Shown: piece by piece, positions 33,672 through 41,684 of the stretch
How the letters are laid out: every line of letters starts with the position of its first letter
Numbering within the stretch: the first letter of the stretch is position 1
Source: Streptomyces lydicus
Lineage (GTDB): Bacteria > Actinomycetota > Actinomycetes > Streptomycetales > Streptomycetaceae
Reading direction: 5' to 3'
Assembly (NCBI RefSeq): GCF_004125265.1
Contig: NZ_RDTE01000003.1
Span: 5,270,001 to 5,334,000, forward strand
DNA length: 64,000 nucleotides
Translations under genes and position numbers: made by a program
The notes under the pieces: generated by a model
What the model was told of the DNA's origin: nothing
The model's input: only the letters and a program-made list of their open reading frames with translations
Database searches by the model: none

Positions 33672-34376
33672 ATGGGGCGGCCGGCGGAGGTCGCCGTCAA
33701 GTTCTCGGTACCGTTCGTCGGGGAGGTCAGCGGTACCTGGCGCCCGGACGACGCGGAGCGGAAGGCGGCCTGGGAGCTCTACGTCGAACTGATCACCCGG
33801 GTCAGCGTGGTCGAACTCGGCCCGTCCGAAGGCGTCCTGAGAGAGGCGCTGTCGTCGCAGTACACGCTGTTCCACACCACCCGTGACATCCTGCGTCGCT
33901 ACGGCCCCGATGTCGCACCACGGAGCAGGCAGGGCGACATCACCTTCGGCTCGCTCGCGGTCACCGTCCTCAACGCCGTCGTGCGCCCCCTCCTGACCCG
34001 CTGGCACCCCGCCCTCGCCGAACACGAAGCGGCGAGACCGCCCGGAGTCGCCCCTCAGCAGCACGAACAGGAGTGGGAGCACGAAGCCGAGCTACGACAA
34101 CAACTGCGCCTGGCCCGCCACACCTTGACGGACCTGGCCCGCGTCCTGGCAGAAGTAGCGGGAGCCGCCGACCTCTTGGCCCCCACACCACCCCGCATCC
34201 CGAATCAGGCGGGGGGGGGGCTTAGAAAGCGGAGGTGCCGGCTCGCCCGCGAGCGGCGATCCCCCGTAGGCAGGGGGCGTCGCTCATCCGTCGTCGCCGA
34301 TAGCTGCCTTCGGCCAAGTTTTCGGCCAAGGATGGGCACCTGCGGTGCGGGCACCTGTAGTGGAAGCCTCGTGTGA
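33672..34376 (+). CDS. Stand-alone copy of the TIR protein's C-terminal domain
   Basis: A soluble protein starting MGRPAEVAVKFSVPFVGEVS (a GTG at 33654 is an alternative start). Residues 33-170 align with 569-709 of the divergent TIR-NB-ARC protein: VEL-RV, GxLREAL, FxTxRDxLxR-GP, RPxLxxWHPALxxHEAxRP, HExxWE, and a closing ADLL. In the first 46-residue block half the positions are identical by eye. The frame then crosses a ten-G run and continues into a basic tail of about 50 residues unlike the rest. With one more G it would stop three codons later at a TAG. The true protein is therefore probably about 186 residues. Confidence 0.8.
   Translation: MGRPAEVAVKFSVPFVGEVSGTWRPDDAERKAAWELYVELITRVSVVELGPSEGVLREALSSQYTLFHTTRDILRRYGPDVAPRSRQGDITFGSLAVTVLNAVVRPLLTRWHPALAEHEAARPPGVAPQQHEQEWEHEAELRQQLRLARHTLTDLARVLAEVAGAADLLAPTPPRIPNQAGGGLRKRRCRLARERRSPVGRGRRSSVVADSCLRPSFRPRMGTCGAGTCSGSLV
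34211..34220 (+). other. Ten-G homopolymer at the end of the stand-alone domain gene
   Basis: A run of ten G decides whether the protein ends at once (run of eleven) or gains a basic 50-residue tail. It may be a phase-variable tract or a sequencing indel. Confidence 0.8.
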
Positions 34377-34438
34377 CTTCATCGGCCTGGCGGAGTGCCG
34401 GCTCCTGAAGGCGGCCCGCCACCGCGCCTTCACGCGTC

Positions 34439-34759
34439 CTACACGCTGGGTGCCCGGAAGGGGACTTGCCGACGGGCGGCCTCGTCGATCTCCTGGACGG
34501 TGAGGAGGGGAGTGGCCCGGGTCTGCAGGGCCCCACTGGCTTTGACGGTGAGGCTGATGGCGGCCATGGACACCGGATCGGGGAGGTCGATGATGAGCAC
34601 GATGTCGTCCTCCCCGAAGGCGAAGTACACGGACTCGACCGTCCCGCCGAGGGCCGTGACGACCTGGTCGACGGCAGCGCGGCGCCCACTCGCGCCCTCC
34701 TTGAGCAGCCCCTTGGTGCCCTCGGACGTATAGGTGGCCTGAATCAGAAACTTCGGCAT
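34439..34759 (-). CDS. GYD domain-containing protein
   Basis: A 106-residue single-domain protein with the GYD-family pattern: MPKFLIQATYTSEGTKGLLK at the start, then TALGGTVESVYFAFGEDDIV and ADLPD-like IIDLPDPVSMAAISLTV. The fold is a dimeric ferredoxin-like alpha/beta sandwich; no biochemical function is established. GGGAG lies seven bases before the ATG. The gap 34377-34438 is short and empty. Upstream, 34760-35099 holds AT-richer promoter-like sequence for the chaplin. Confidence 0.9.
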   Translation of the reverse strand: MPKFLIQATYTSEGTKGLLKEGASGRRAAVDQVVTALGGTVESVYFAFGEDDIVLIIDLPDPVSMAAISLTVKASGALQTRATPLLTVQEIDEAARRQVPFRAPSV

Positions 34760-35099
34760 CGGGACACTCCCTGCCCATCGCATATCCGGTGTGCAGATGC
34801 CCTTCCCGTTGTCACACCGACCGCCACGCACCGAATGACCTGATTCACCCGCTAGGCGCCAATCCGATGGGTGGGCTGCCGACGGCAGCCGACTCCACCT
34901 CGACGTAGCCGGGTGTCCTTCTTCTTCGTCGGCCCGCCGCGCACGGCCCAGTCGCGACCCACGGGCCGCATACACCCCGCGTATTAAGCCGTCCGAGGGA
35001 GCATTACGCGATATGCCGGTAAGCCGCGCGTTAATCAGAACCCAGTCATATCTTGTGAGCGTGAATCATCTGATGTCGTACATGAAAGGACTGGAGAGC

Positions 35100-35384
35100 A
35101 TGTCGCACATCGCGAAGGCACTCGTGGCTACCGTCGTTGCCGGGGTGGTCGTGACAGGCATGGCCGGCGTGGCCTCGGCCGACACCCATGCAGGCGGCGC
35201 CGCGGTCGGCTCCCCGGGCATCGACTCCGGTAACAACGTCCAGATGCCGATCCACATCCCGATCAACGTCTGCGGGAACTCTGTCAACCACTTCACCCTG
35301 CTGAACCCGGCCTTCAGGAACACGTGTATCAACTCCGACGTAAAGACCCACGGCTACTACCACGACGAGCACCGCAGGCGCTGA
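35100..35384 (+). CDS. Short chaplin (hydrophobic aerial-surface protein)
   Basis: A 94-residue secreted protein with signal peptide at 1-27 (ALVATVVAGVVVTGMAGVAS) and one chaplin domain at about 33-80. The domain core is GNNVQMPIHIPINVCGNSVN followed by LLNPAFRNTC, with cysteines 58 and 76 forming the conserved disulfide. Short chaplins self-assemble into amyloid-like fibrils that coat aerial hyphae and spores. Differences from consensus are FRN for FGN, HFT in the hydrophobic turn, and a charged KTHGYYHDEHRRR tail. ATG at 35100 has AAAGGA nine bases upstream. Confidence 0.92.
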   Translation: MSHIAKALVATVVAGVVVTGMAGVASADTHAGGAAVGSPGIDSGNNVQMPIHIPINVCGNSVNHFTLLNPAFRNTCINSDVKTHGYYHDEHRRR

Positions 35385-35607
35385 GAGCGGCCCCCGTGAG
35401 CCTGTCTGCGCGGGAGTCGTTCTCGTGCCTGCTATCCGCGAGTGACCGAAAGAGGGCGGGACCCGTACGCGGGCCTGCGGATCGGGTCGGCTCCGGGGGA
35501 GTTGGAGGTCAAGACGCCGAAGAGTGAGGCAGGTGTCCGCACCATCTCGCGCCCTGCGTTGCCCGTCCCGGAAACCAGGACTTCGGCGCCGTGCTCCCGA
35601 CCCGAGA

Positions 35608-35661
35608 ACGACGAAGGCCCAGGCGTCCGGTTCATCACCGGCCGACCTGGGCCTTCGTCGT
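35608..35661 (-). terminator. 16-bp perfect hairpin downstream of tRNA-Arg
   Basis: The arms ACGACGAAGGCCCAGG (35608-35623) and its complement (35646-35661) lie just past the 3' end of the leftward tRNA. The rest of 35385-35682 shows no gene. Confidence 0.85.
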
Positions 35662-35682
35662 GCCCGCCGCATACGCGGCGCA

Positions 35683-35758
35683 TGGTGCCCCCGGCAGGAT
35701 TCGAACCTGCGACACCCGCTTTAGGAGAGCGGTGCTCTATCCCCTGAGCTACGGAGGC
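35683..35758 (-). tRNA. tRNA-Arg (anticodon CCT)
   Basis: A 76-nt cloverleaf on the minus strand including an encoded CCA (35683-35685). The acceptor stem is GCCTCCG with CGGGGGC (one G-T pair), the anticodon stem is CCGCT/AGCGG with loop CTCCTAA giving anticodon CCT, and the T arm contains GGTTCGAATCC. It reads AGG codons. No integrated element abuts it here. Confidence 0.95.
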
Positions 35759-35950
35759 AAGGCCTGAGCCCCTGACAGGGTAGCTGATGCGTTCGCTGTA
35801 GTTCGCTTCTGTTGGGGATGAGGGGGTGGGTGTGGCCTGGTGGTGGGGTGGAGGGGCGGGATGTGCGCCGATGGCGGTGGTCGGGGTGACCACCGCCATC
35901 GTGTGGGGTGTTGCTGTCGGGCCGGTTGGTGGGGGGGCCGGGGTGGGGTG

Positions 35951-36295
35951 TCAGCCGCCGATGTGCCAGCTGAGGGTGCCGTCCGTGGTGGTGAGGAGGG
36001 CCAGGAGGAGCAGGTCGGCGGCGCCGAGGGTGATGCCCAGGAGGGCGCGGCCGCGGCGGGTGGTGCCGCGGGCCAGGGACAGGCCGCCGAGGACCAGGGC
36101 GCAGGGGCCGAGAAGGATGTTCAGGACCAGGGTGCCGAGCAGGCCGAGGATGAAGGAGGCCACGGCCATGCCGTCCGCTTGGGCGCGGAGGCGGGGGCGG
36201 GCGGTGGAGCGGTGCGGGTCCTTGGCCTCTGTGGCCGTCGCGGGAGAGGTCGTCGTCGGCGAGGTCGTGCGAGTGGTGTCGCTGAGCGTGGTCAT
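35951..36295 (-). CDS. DUF4190-type small membrane protein
   Basis: A 114-residue protein with a Thr/Ser-rich N-terminus (about 40 residues), then two membrane helices (MAVASFILGLLGTLVLNILL and ITLGAADLLLLALL) separated by a GLSLARGTTRRGRALLG loop, the pattern of DUF4190 proteins. Function unknown. The ATG overlaps the stop of the preceding small gene (ATGA). The gap 35759-35950 contains only G-rich sequence. Confidence 0.8.
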   Translation of the reverse strand: MTTLSDTTRTTSPTTTSPATATEAKDPHRSTARPRLRAQADGMAVASFILGLLGTLVLNILLGPCALVLGGLSLARGTTRRGRALLGITLGAADLLLLALLTTTDGTLSWHIGG

Positions 36296-36456
36296 CGGGA
36301 GGTCACCTCGGCGTGGTGGCGGCGTTCGCGGAGGAAGAAGACGAGCAGCCAGCCGGCGATGACGGCGGCCGCGACGAGAGTGACGGGGACGGGGAGGTGT
36401 GCCGCGGTACCCAGCATGATCCCCATCAGGAGAAGGGCTGCGACGAGGAAGAGCAT
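36292..36456 (-). CDS. 54-residue membrane protein
   Basis: Two hydrophobic segments (MLFLVAALLLMGIMLGTAAH, then VTLVAAAVIAGWLLVFFLRE) with a basic C-terminus RERRHHAEVTSR. AAAGGA lies five bases before the ATG at 36456. It is coupled to the DUF4190-type gene and divergent from a TetR regulator. The family is unknown. Confidence 0.75.
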   Translation of the reverse strand: MLFLVAALLLMGIMLGTAAHLPVPVTLVAAAVIAGWLLVFFLRERRHHAEVTSR

Positions 36457-36483
36457 GATCTTCCTTTCCGATTCCAGAGGACA

Positions 36484-36552
36484 GTTGTTCACTCAGCTTC
36501 TTCAGTCTACGACTGCCCACGGGTGGAGTAGTTCGGAGAACGGTTGTTTACT
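36484..36552. promoter_or_regulatory. Repeats and dyads in the TetR divergent promoter
   Basis: GTTGTTYACT occurs at 36484-36493 and 36543-36552. Between them are two dyads, CAGTC-TAC-GACTG (36503-36515) and GTTC-GGA-GAAC (36531-36541). They are candidate operators for the TetR protein starting at 36560. Confidence 0.5.
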
Positions 36553-36559
36553 GGATGAC

Positions 36560-37207
36560 ATGAGTCACAGTCTTGGAGTCCGGCAGGCCCAGAAACAGAA
36601 GACCCGTCAGGCGCTGCTCGATGCGGCGCTCGGCCTGTTGGAGGAGCAGAGTCTGAGCAGCTTGGGGCTGCGGGAGGTCACGCGGGTGGTGGGGGTCGCC
36701 CCCACCGCGTTCTACCGGCACTTCCGGGACATGGGGGAGCTGGGCGTTGCCCTGGTCGAGGAGGCGCTGGGGAGCCTGCATGCGATGGTGCGGGCGATCC
36801 TGGCCGAGCAGGACGGTGCCGAGGAGCGGATCGACCGCACGGTCGCGGTGGTGGAGCAGCATGTGCGCCGCTATCCGCTGCACATCAGATTTGTGGCGCG
36901 CGAGCGGCACGGGGGTGTGCGGGCCGTGCGGCAGGCCATCGCGGACGAGATGGACCGGTTCGCGGAGGAGGTCGCGGCGGCGCTCAAGTCCCAGCCGGTG
37001 TCGGAAGGGTGGCGCGATGACGATGTGCGGATGCTGGCGGAGCTGTACGTGGACCGGCTGGTGACGACGGCCGCGGCGCTGCTCGACGCGGACGCGGACG
37101 GGCCCGAGGGGGCGGCCGAGCAGGTGGTGCAGGTGGCGCGCAGGCAGTTGCGCCTGATCAGTATCGGGCGGCGGCACTGGCGGGAGGAGGGGCGGGGGGA
37201 GCAGTAG
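36560..37207 (+). CDS. TetR-family transcriptional regulator
   Basis: A 215-residue regulator with an N-terminal helix-turn-helix (TRQALLDAALGLLEE, then GLREVTRVVGVAPTAFYRHF). The C-terminal part resembles the FabR/DesT-like group linked to fatty-acid or membrane-lipid control (LHIRFVARERHGGVRAVRQA). The ATG lacks a strong ribosome site. It is divergent from two small membrane-protein genes with shared repeats in the 103-bp gap, which are its most likely targets. Confidence 0.88.
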   Translation: MSHSLGVRQAQKQKTRQALLDAALGLLEEQSLSSLGLREVTRVVGVAPTAFYRHFRDMGELGVALVEEALGSLHAMVRAILAEQDGAEERIDRTVAVVEQHVRRYPLHIRFVARERHGGVRAVRQAIADEMDRFAEEVAAALKSQPVSEGWRDDDVRMLAELYVDRLVTTAAALLDADADGPEGAAEQVVQVARRQLRLISIGRRHWREEGRGEQ

Positions 37208-37279
37208 AGGAGGGGTGGGGCGGCTGCTTGAGGGGTGCGTTTGGCTTTGGCGGGCGGGTGGTGAGGGCGTCGGTCTTCG

Positions 37280-38527
37280 TCAGGCGCGGGCCGGGGTCAC
37301 TCGTACGCGATAGGTGCCGTCCGGGTTCTCCGTCAGGACGGTGACGGCGGCGCCGCTGTGACGGTCCGTATAGGTGTCGCCGGGGAGGAAGGTGGCGTCG
37401 GTCAGTTCCGGGTCGACGTATTTGTTGTCCTGGTAGCAGCCGCCGCTGTCCGGGGTGGCGTCCACGATGCGCATCGGGCCGCGGCCGGAGGGGACGTCGG
37501 TGGCGACGCGGTAGAGGAGGATTCCGGGCCGGCAGACCGTGGGGTCGAGCGGGCCGCGGGTGCGGGCCTCGGCGACCAGGGCGGTGTGGGACGAGGTCGG
37601 GATGACGATGATCTTGGTGCCGCCGGGGGTGGAGACCGGGGTGAGGGTGTGTTCGCCGGGCGTCCCGCGGCGTGGGGTGCAGTGCACCTGATCGGCGGAC
37701 AGCCAGCCGAGCTTCCACTTGTGCCAGCCGACGAAGTCGTTGCTCGGCCCCCAGTCCTCGTCCATCGGATCCCAGTGCCCAACCGGGGGCGGGGCATCGC
37801 GGTCGTCGGTGAAGTAGAGGTCGGGCAGCCCGAAGCTGTGGGCGTTCTCGTGGTTGAGGACACGGAAGGCGCTCACCCCGGATTGCCGGCTCCAGATGAA
37901 GGACGCGTTCCGGAACGGCACCCCGTCGGCGGTCTTCAGTCCCATGTCGCCGCCGCTGAAGGTGACCGACAGGACCGTACGGGTCGCGGGCGGGCCCGCG
38001 TTGGGGGTGGCGATGACGTTGATGACGTCGTAGTCACGGAAATCGACGGTCGGGTCGATGGCGCGGACGATCTCCCGGGAGAGGGCGTGATAGCCGTCGT
38101 CGGAGGCCGGGTCGAAGCTGGCGCCCCGTCCGATGTCGTACGCCGCGAGCGGGCGGGACATACGGATCCACCGGAACAGCGGCATGGGGCGGTAGGTCAG
38201 CCTGCCGTAGGAGCTGGTGCGGAAGTAGTCCGTCGCGGCCGGGAAGAATTCGGCGAAGCGGGCGCGGGGGGACAGTGTGGCGGGGGCGTCCGGGAAGTCG
38301 ATGAAGAGGGTGAGTGCCCTGACGACGCCGGACGAGCGGGCGTAGCCGGCGGGGGTGTCCGTGGATTCGGCGACGTCGTCGGTGATGCCGCGCAGGGCGC
38401 ACGGGCCGCTCGGCGAGGCGCCGGGCGCGGTAGGTATGGCGACGGCGCTGGGCGGTGAGCCCAGGGCTATGGCCGCGGCTGCCGTGACGGCGCCGGCGGC
38501 CAGAACCGCGGATACCTTGTGCTTCAT
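37280..38527 (-). CDS. Secreted M6-family metalloprotease
   Basis: A 415-residue exported protease. The signal peptide is at 1-30 (SAVLAAGAVTAAAAIALGSP). The zinc motif HENAH is at 226-230 with SFGLPDLY after it, an HExxHxxGxxD-like signature of immune-inhibitor-A-type M6 peptidases. A beta-rich C-terminal domain ends in DGTYRVRVTPARA. ATG at 38527 was chosen because AAGGTG lies six bases upstream. No propeptide boundary is obvious. It is probably an extracellular scavenging protease. Confidence 0.88.
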   Translation of the reverse strand: MKHKVSAVLAAGAVTAAAAIALGSPPSAVAIPTAPGASPSGPCALRGITDDVAESTDTPAGYARSSGVVRALTLFIDFPDAPATLSPRARFAEFFPAATDYFRTSSYGRLTYRPMPLFRWIRMSRPLAAYDIGRGASFDPASDDGYHALSREIVRAIDPTVDFRDYDVINVIATPNAGPPATRTVLSVTFSGGDMGLKTADGVPFRNASFIWSRQSGVSAFRVLNHENAHSFGLPDLYFTDDRDAPPPVGHWDPMDEDWGPSNDFVGWHKWKLGWLSADQVHCTPRRGTPGEHTLTPVSTPGGTKIIVIPTSSHTALVAEARTRGPLDPTVCRPGILLYRVATDVPSGRGPMRIVDATPDSGGCYQDNKYVDPELTDATFLPGDTYTDRHSGAAVTVLTENPDGTYRVRVTPARA

Positions 38528-38792
38528 ATCGATCACCTTGTGTTGGCGGGTGATCGCTCGCGCGCGGGGTTACGTCAACCGGAGTCATGGCGGGGCCGGA
38601 TGGGTTGGGGCCGGATCGGTCGGGGAGCGGGGCGGTCGGGGAGCGGGGCGCTCGGGGGTGATGTGCCGGTCGGGGCTGTTGTGCCGGGCTGGGCCGGGGT
38701 GCGCTGGGCGTTAGGGCTGGGTTGGGCTGGGATGCGCCGGGTTGGTCAGGGCTGGGCTGGGCCGGGTTGGTCGGGTCTGCGCTTCTGTCGGT

Positions 38793-38846
38793 CCGGGTGT
38801 GCCGGGTGTGCCGGGTGTGCCGGGTGCGCTGGGTATGCCGGGTGTG
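38793..38846. repeat. Six 9-bp tandem repeats
   Basis: Units CCGGGTGTG from 38793 (one CCGGGTGCG, one CTGGGTATG) lie inside a G/T-rich tract (38590-38870) built of GGGCTGG- and GGGTTGG-like words. The 608-bp gap 38528-39135 holds no gene I can support. Confidence 0.8.
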
Positions 38847-38937
38847 GGTGGGCGTGGGCGGGGTGAGTGTGCTTCAGGTCACATGGGGTCGCGAAATATC
38901 CGGGGAGGGGGTCCCCGTTTAAACAGGTGTCCGGAGG

Positions 38938-38960
38938 AACCGGGGAAGGTTTCCCCGGTT
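38938..38960. promoter_or_regulatory. Compact perfect dyad upstream of TetR
   Basis: AACCGGGGAA (38938-38947), a 3-base loop GGT, and TTCCCCGGTT (38951-38960). With CCGTTTAAACAGG just upstream it forms the only structured part of the leader before the TetR gene at 39136. It is a candidate autoregulatory operator. Confidence 0.5.
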
Positions 38961-39135
38961 CGCTTCGGTCCGGTCGGTTGCCCGGCCGCGTGGTTGTCGG
39001 CCGAGCGGCTTCGTTCGGCCGACGGGCCTCGTCGGCAGTCGGTCACCCGACTGGGCGGGCCGGGCGGGCCGGGCGGTGTACGTCCGGGAATCCGGGCCTT
39101 CGGGAAGTGTCGAGAGTGGAGGGGAGTGAGCTGCC

Positions 39136-39798
39136 GTGACTGCCGTCGCCGCATGCGCGAAGACCGGGATGGAGGGGCAGCAGCCCCGTCTGCGGGCCGA
39201 TGCGCTGCGCAACCGGGAGCGGATCGTTGCGGCCGCCCGCGAGACGATGGTCGAGTTCGGGCCCGAGGTGCCGCTCGATGAAATCGCTCGACGCGCGGGT
39301 GTCGGCAATGCGACGCTCTATCGTCACTTTGCGGATCGCCTGGAGTTGATCCACCACGTCACGCTCGCCGTCATGTCCCGTACCGCGGACCGCGCGGAGA
39401 GTGCCCTCGCCGAGGAGTCCGATGCCTTCCAAGCGCTGAGGCGCTTTGTCCACGCTGCGGTGGAGGAGCGGATCGGGGCCCTGTGCCCGCTGCTCTCCGA
39501 TGGCGTCGACCGAGACCACCCTGATCTGCTCGCGGCGCGCGGACGCCTGGAAGCGGCCGTCGAGGCCGTCATGGGTGCCGCGCGTGACAGCGGCCAGCTG
39601 CGTACCGACCTCGCCGTCGGTGATCTGATGGTTGCGATCACCCAGCTCACCCGGCCGCTGCCGGGCAGCAACTGTACGAACTTCGACCAGTTCGTACACC
39701 GTCATCTGCAGTTGTTCCTGGACGGTCTGCAGGCGCCCGCCCGTTCCCAACTTCCCGGATCGGCCGCCACGTTGGACGACCTGAGGCGCCGCTCGTAG
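39136..39798 (+). CDS. TetR/AcrR-family regulator of the downstream MFS pump
   Basis: A 220-residue regulator with the helix-turn-helix EFGPEVPLDEIARRAGVGNA, then TLYRHFADRLELIHHV, and an AcrR-like ligand domain. GTG at 39136 has GGGGAG nine bases upstream. The DHA2-type efflux pump starts 301 bp downstream on the same strand, so it is the probable target. Derepression by pump substrates would be typical. Confidence 0.9.
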   Translation: MTAVAACAKTGMEGQQPRLRADALRNRERIVAAARETMVEFGPEVPLDEIARRAGVGNATLYRHFADRLELIHHVTLAVMSRTADRAESALAEESDAFQALRRFVHAAVEERIGALCPLLSDGVDRDHPDLLAARGRLEAAVEAVMGAARDSGQLRTDLAVGDLMVAITQLTRPLPGSNCTNFDQFVHRHLQLFLDGLQAPARSQLPGSAATLDDLRRRS

Positions 39799-39931
39799 AG
39801 AACCGGCCGCGCGCCGTGGCGGCTTGACGCGTCCCGCACCTCCCCGTATCTCCCGATCTCCCGCACGTCGCTTACTCCGTCCCGTACGTCCTTACTTCGC
39901 TCCGCACGTCCCGCACGTCCCGTACTTCGTT

Positions 39932-39994
39932 CCGCACATCCCGCACATCCCGCACATCCCGCACATCCCGCACATCCCGCACATCCCGCACGTC
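39932..39994. repeat. Six exact 9-bp tandem repeats between tetR and the MFS gene
   Basis: CCGCACATC is repeated exactly from 39932 to 39985, then CCGCACGTC, inside a wider field (about 39855-40075) of CCGCACGTC/CCGTACTTC variants. It occupies nearly the whole 301-bp intergenic space, so it also lies on the path of read-through transcription. Confidence 0.9.
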
Positions 39995-40099
39995 CCGTAC
40001 TTCGTCCCACACGTCCCGCACTTCTCTCCGTACGTCTTCGTTCCGCCCGTCCCGTTCTTCGCTCCTGTTCGCTCACTGCACCACTAGGTGGATCCCGCC

Positions 40100-41653
40100 A
40101 TGCCTGAAACCGCCCCTTACGTCGATCCGCGGCGCTGGAAAGCGCTGATATTCATCGCTCTCGCCCAGCTGATGGTCGTTCTCGACGCGACCATCGTGAA
40201 CATCGCACTGCCCTCCGCACAGCACGATCTCGGTATCACCGATGCCAACCGGCAGTGGGTGATCACCGCCTACGCGCTGGCCTTCGGCGGGCTGCTGCTC
40301 TTCGGCGGGCGCGTCGCCGACCTGTGGGGGCGGAAGCGGACCTTCATCATCGGGCTCGTCGGGTTCGCGCTCGCCTCCGCGCTCGGCGGGGCCGCGGCGG
40401 ACCAGGGGATGCTGCTGGGCGCGCGTGCCCTGCAGGGTGTCTTCGGTGCGCTGCTGGCGCCGGCCGCGCTGTCGCTGCTGGCCGTGACCTTCACCGAGGC
40501 GAAGGAGCGCGCCAGGGCGTTCGGCATCTTCGGCGCGATCGCCGGTGGTGGCGGCGCCGTGGGCCTGATCCTCGGCGGGGTGCTGACCGAGTACATGAAC
40601 TGGCGCTGGACCTTCTTCGTCAACATCCCGTTCGCCGTGGTGGCCGCGACCGGCGCCTTCCTGGTCATCCGTGAGCCCGCGGGGAGCCGCAACACCTCCC
40701 GGCTGGACGTGCCCGGCGTCATCCTGGCCACCCTCGGCCTGGTCTCGCTGGTCTACGGCTTCACCCGCGCCGAGTCCGACGGCTGGCTGGCCGCTCCGAC
40801 GCTCGGCCTGTTCGCCGCGGCCGTCGTGCTGCTGCTGACGTTCGTGCTGGTCGAGTCCAAGGTGAAGGCGCCGCTGCTGCCGCTGCGGGTGGTCGCGGAC
40901 CGCAACCGCGCCGGCATCTACGCCTCGCTGGGCCTGGCCGTGATCGGCATGTTCGGTCTCTTCCTCTTCCTGACCTACTACCTGCAGATCGTGAAGGGCT
41001 ACACCCCGGTGACGACCGGTCTGGCCTTCCTGCCGATGATCGTCGGCATGATCACCGGCTCGACGCAGATCGGTGCCCGGCTGATGACCCGCGTCCGGCC
41101 GCGGCTGCTGATGGCGCCGGGCTTCACGGTCGCCGCGCTCGGCATGCTGGTGCTCACCCAGATCGACCTGGACACCTCCTACCCGGCGTTGATCCTCCCC
41201 GGCTTCCTGCTGATGGGTCTCGGCATGGGTACGGCGTTCATGCCGGCCATGTCGCTGGCCACGCACGGGGTCCAGCCGCGGGACGCCGGTGTCGCCTCCG
41301 CGATGGTCAACACCTCGCAGCAGGTGGGCGGCGCGATCGGTACGGCCCTGCTGAACACCATCGCGGCCAGTGCCACCACCGCGTACGCCACCTCGCACGC
41401 GGCCGGTGCCCGCTCGCTCGACCTGCTCAAGCTCCAGGCGATGGTGCACGGCTACACCACCGCCATCTGGTGGGCGGTCGGCATCCTGGCCCTGGCGGGC
41501 GTGATCGCCTTCACCTTCATCAACACCGGGCGGCCGGGAGGCAGCCGGCCGGTGGCGTCCTCGGCGGACGGCGAGGGCGTGGGTGCGGATGCGGATGCGG
41601 GTGCGGGTGCGGGTCATGAGGGCGAGGTGCCCGTCCCGGTGATGGCGCACTGA
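40100..41653 (+). CDS. MFS drug transporter, DHA2 (14-helix, EmrB/QacA type)
   Basis: A 517-residue efflux pump. The first helix region is IFIALAQLMVVLDATIVNIA, the DHA motif C region is near 145-165 (GGGGAVGLILGGVLTEYMNW), and motif A is GRVADLWGRKR. Fourteen predicted helices and a polar Asp/Gly-rich tail are typical of proton-driven multidrug antiporters. ATG at 40100 has AGGTGGA seven bases upstream. It is probably controlled by the upstream TetR protein. Confidence 0.93.
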   Translation: MPETAPYVDPRRWKALIFIALAQLMVVLDATIVNIALPSAQHDLGITDANRQWVITAYALAFGGLLLFGGRVADLWGRKRTFIIGLVGFALASALGGAAADQGMLLGARALQGVFGALLAPAALSLLAVTFTEAKERARAFGIFGAIAGGGGAVGLILGGVLTEYMNWRWTFFVNIPFAVVAATGAFLVIREPAGSRNTSRLDVPGVILATLGLVSLVYGFTRAESDGWLAAPTLGLFAAAVVLLLTFVLVESKVKAPLLPLRVVADRNRAGIYASLGLAVIGMFGLFLFLTYYLQIVKGYTPVTTGLAFLPMIVGMITGSTQIGARLMTRVRPRLLMAPGFTVAALGMLVLTQIDLDTSYPALILPGFLLMGLGMGTAFMPAMSLATHGVQPRDAGVASAMVNTSQQVGGAIGTALLNTIAASATTAYATSHAAGARSLDLLKLQAMVHGYTTAIWWAVGILALAGVIAFTFINTGRPGGSRPVASSADGEGVGADADAGAGAGHEGEVPVPVMAH

Positions 41654-41661
41654 TCCCGGGT

Positions 41662-41684
41662 GGCGGGGCGGCCGGGCCGCCCCG
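41662..41684 (+). terminator. GC hairpin after the MFS gene
   Basis: GCGGGGCGGC (41662-41671) and its complement (41675-41684) with a 3-base loop. GGGCCGGTGGGCTC direct repeats follow. Confidence 0.7.

Noticed and set aside
35683..35758. tRNA-Arg as the attachment site of the AICE
   Set aside because: The element boundary is seen inside fruA 15.7 kb away, and no duplicated tRNA 3' end is found.
38590..39994. CRISPR array
   Set aside because: Repeats are 9 bp, directly contiguous and without unique spacers; no cas genes are present.
39824..40087. Possible small gene encoding a repeated His-Ile-Pro peptide
   Set aside because: It begins with TTG without a ribosome site and is simply the 9-bp CCGCACATC array read in one frame.
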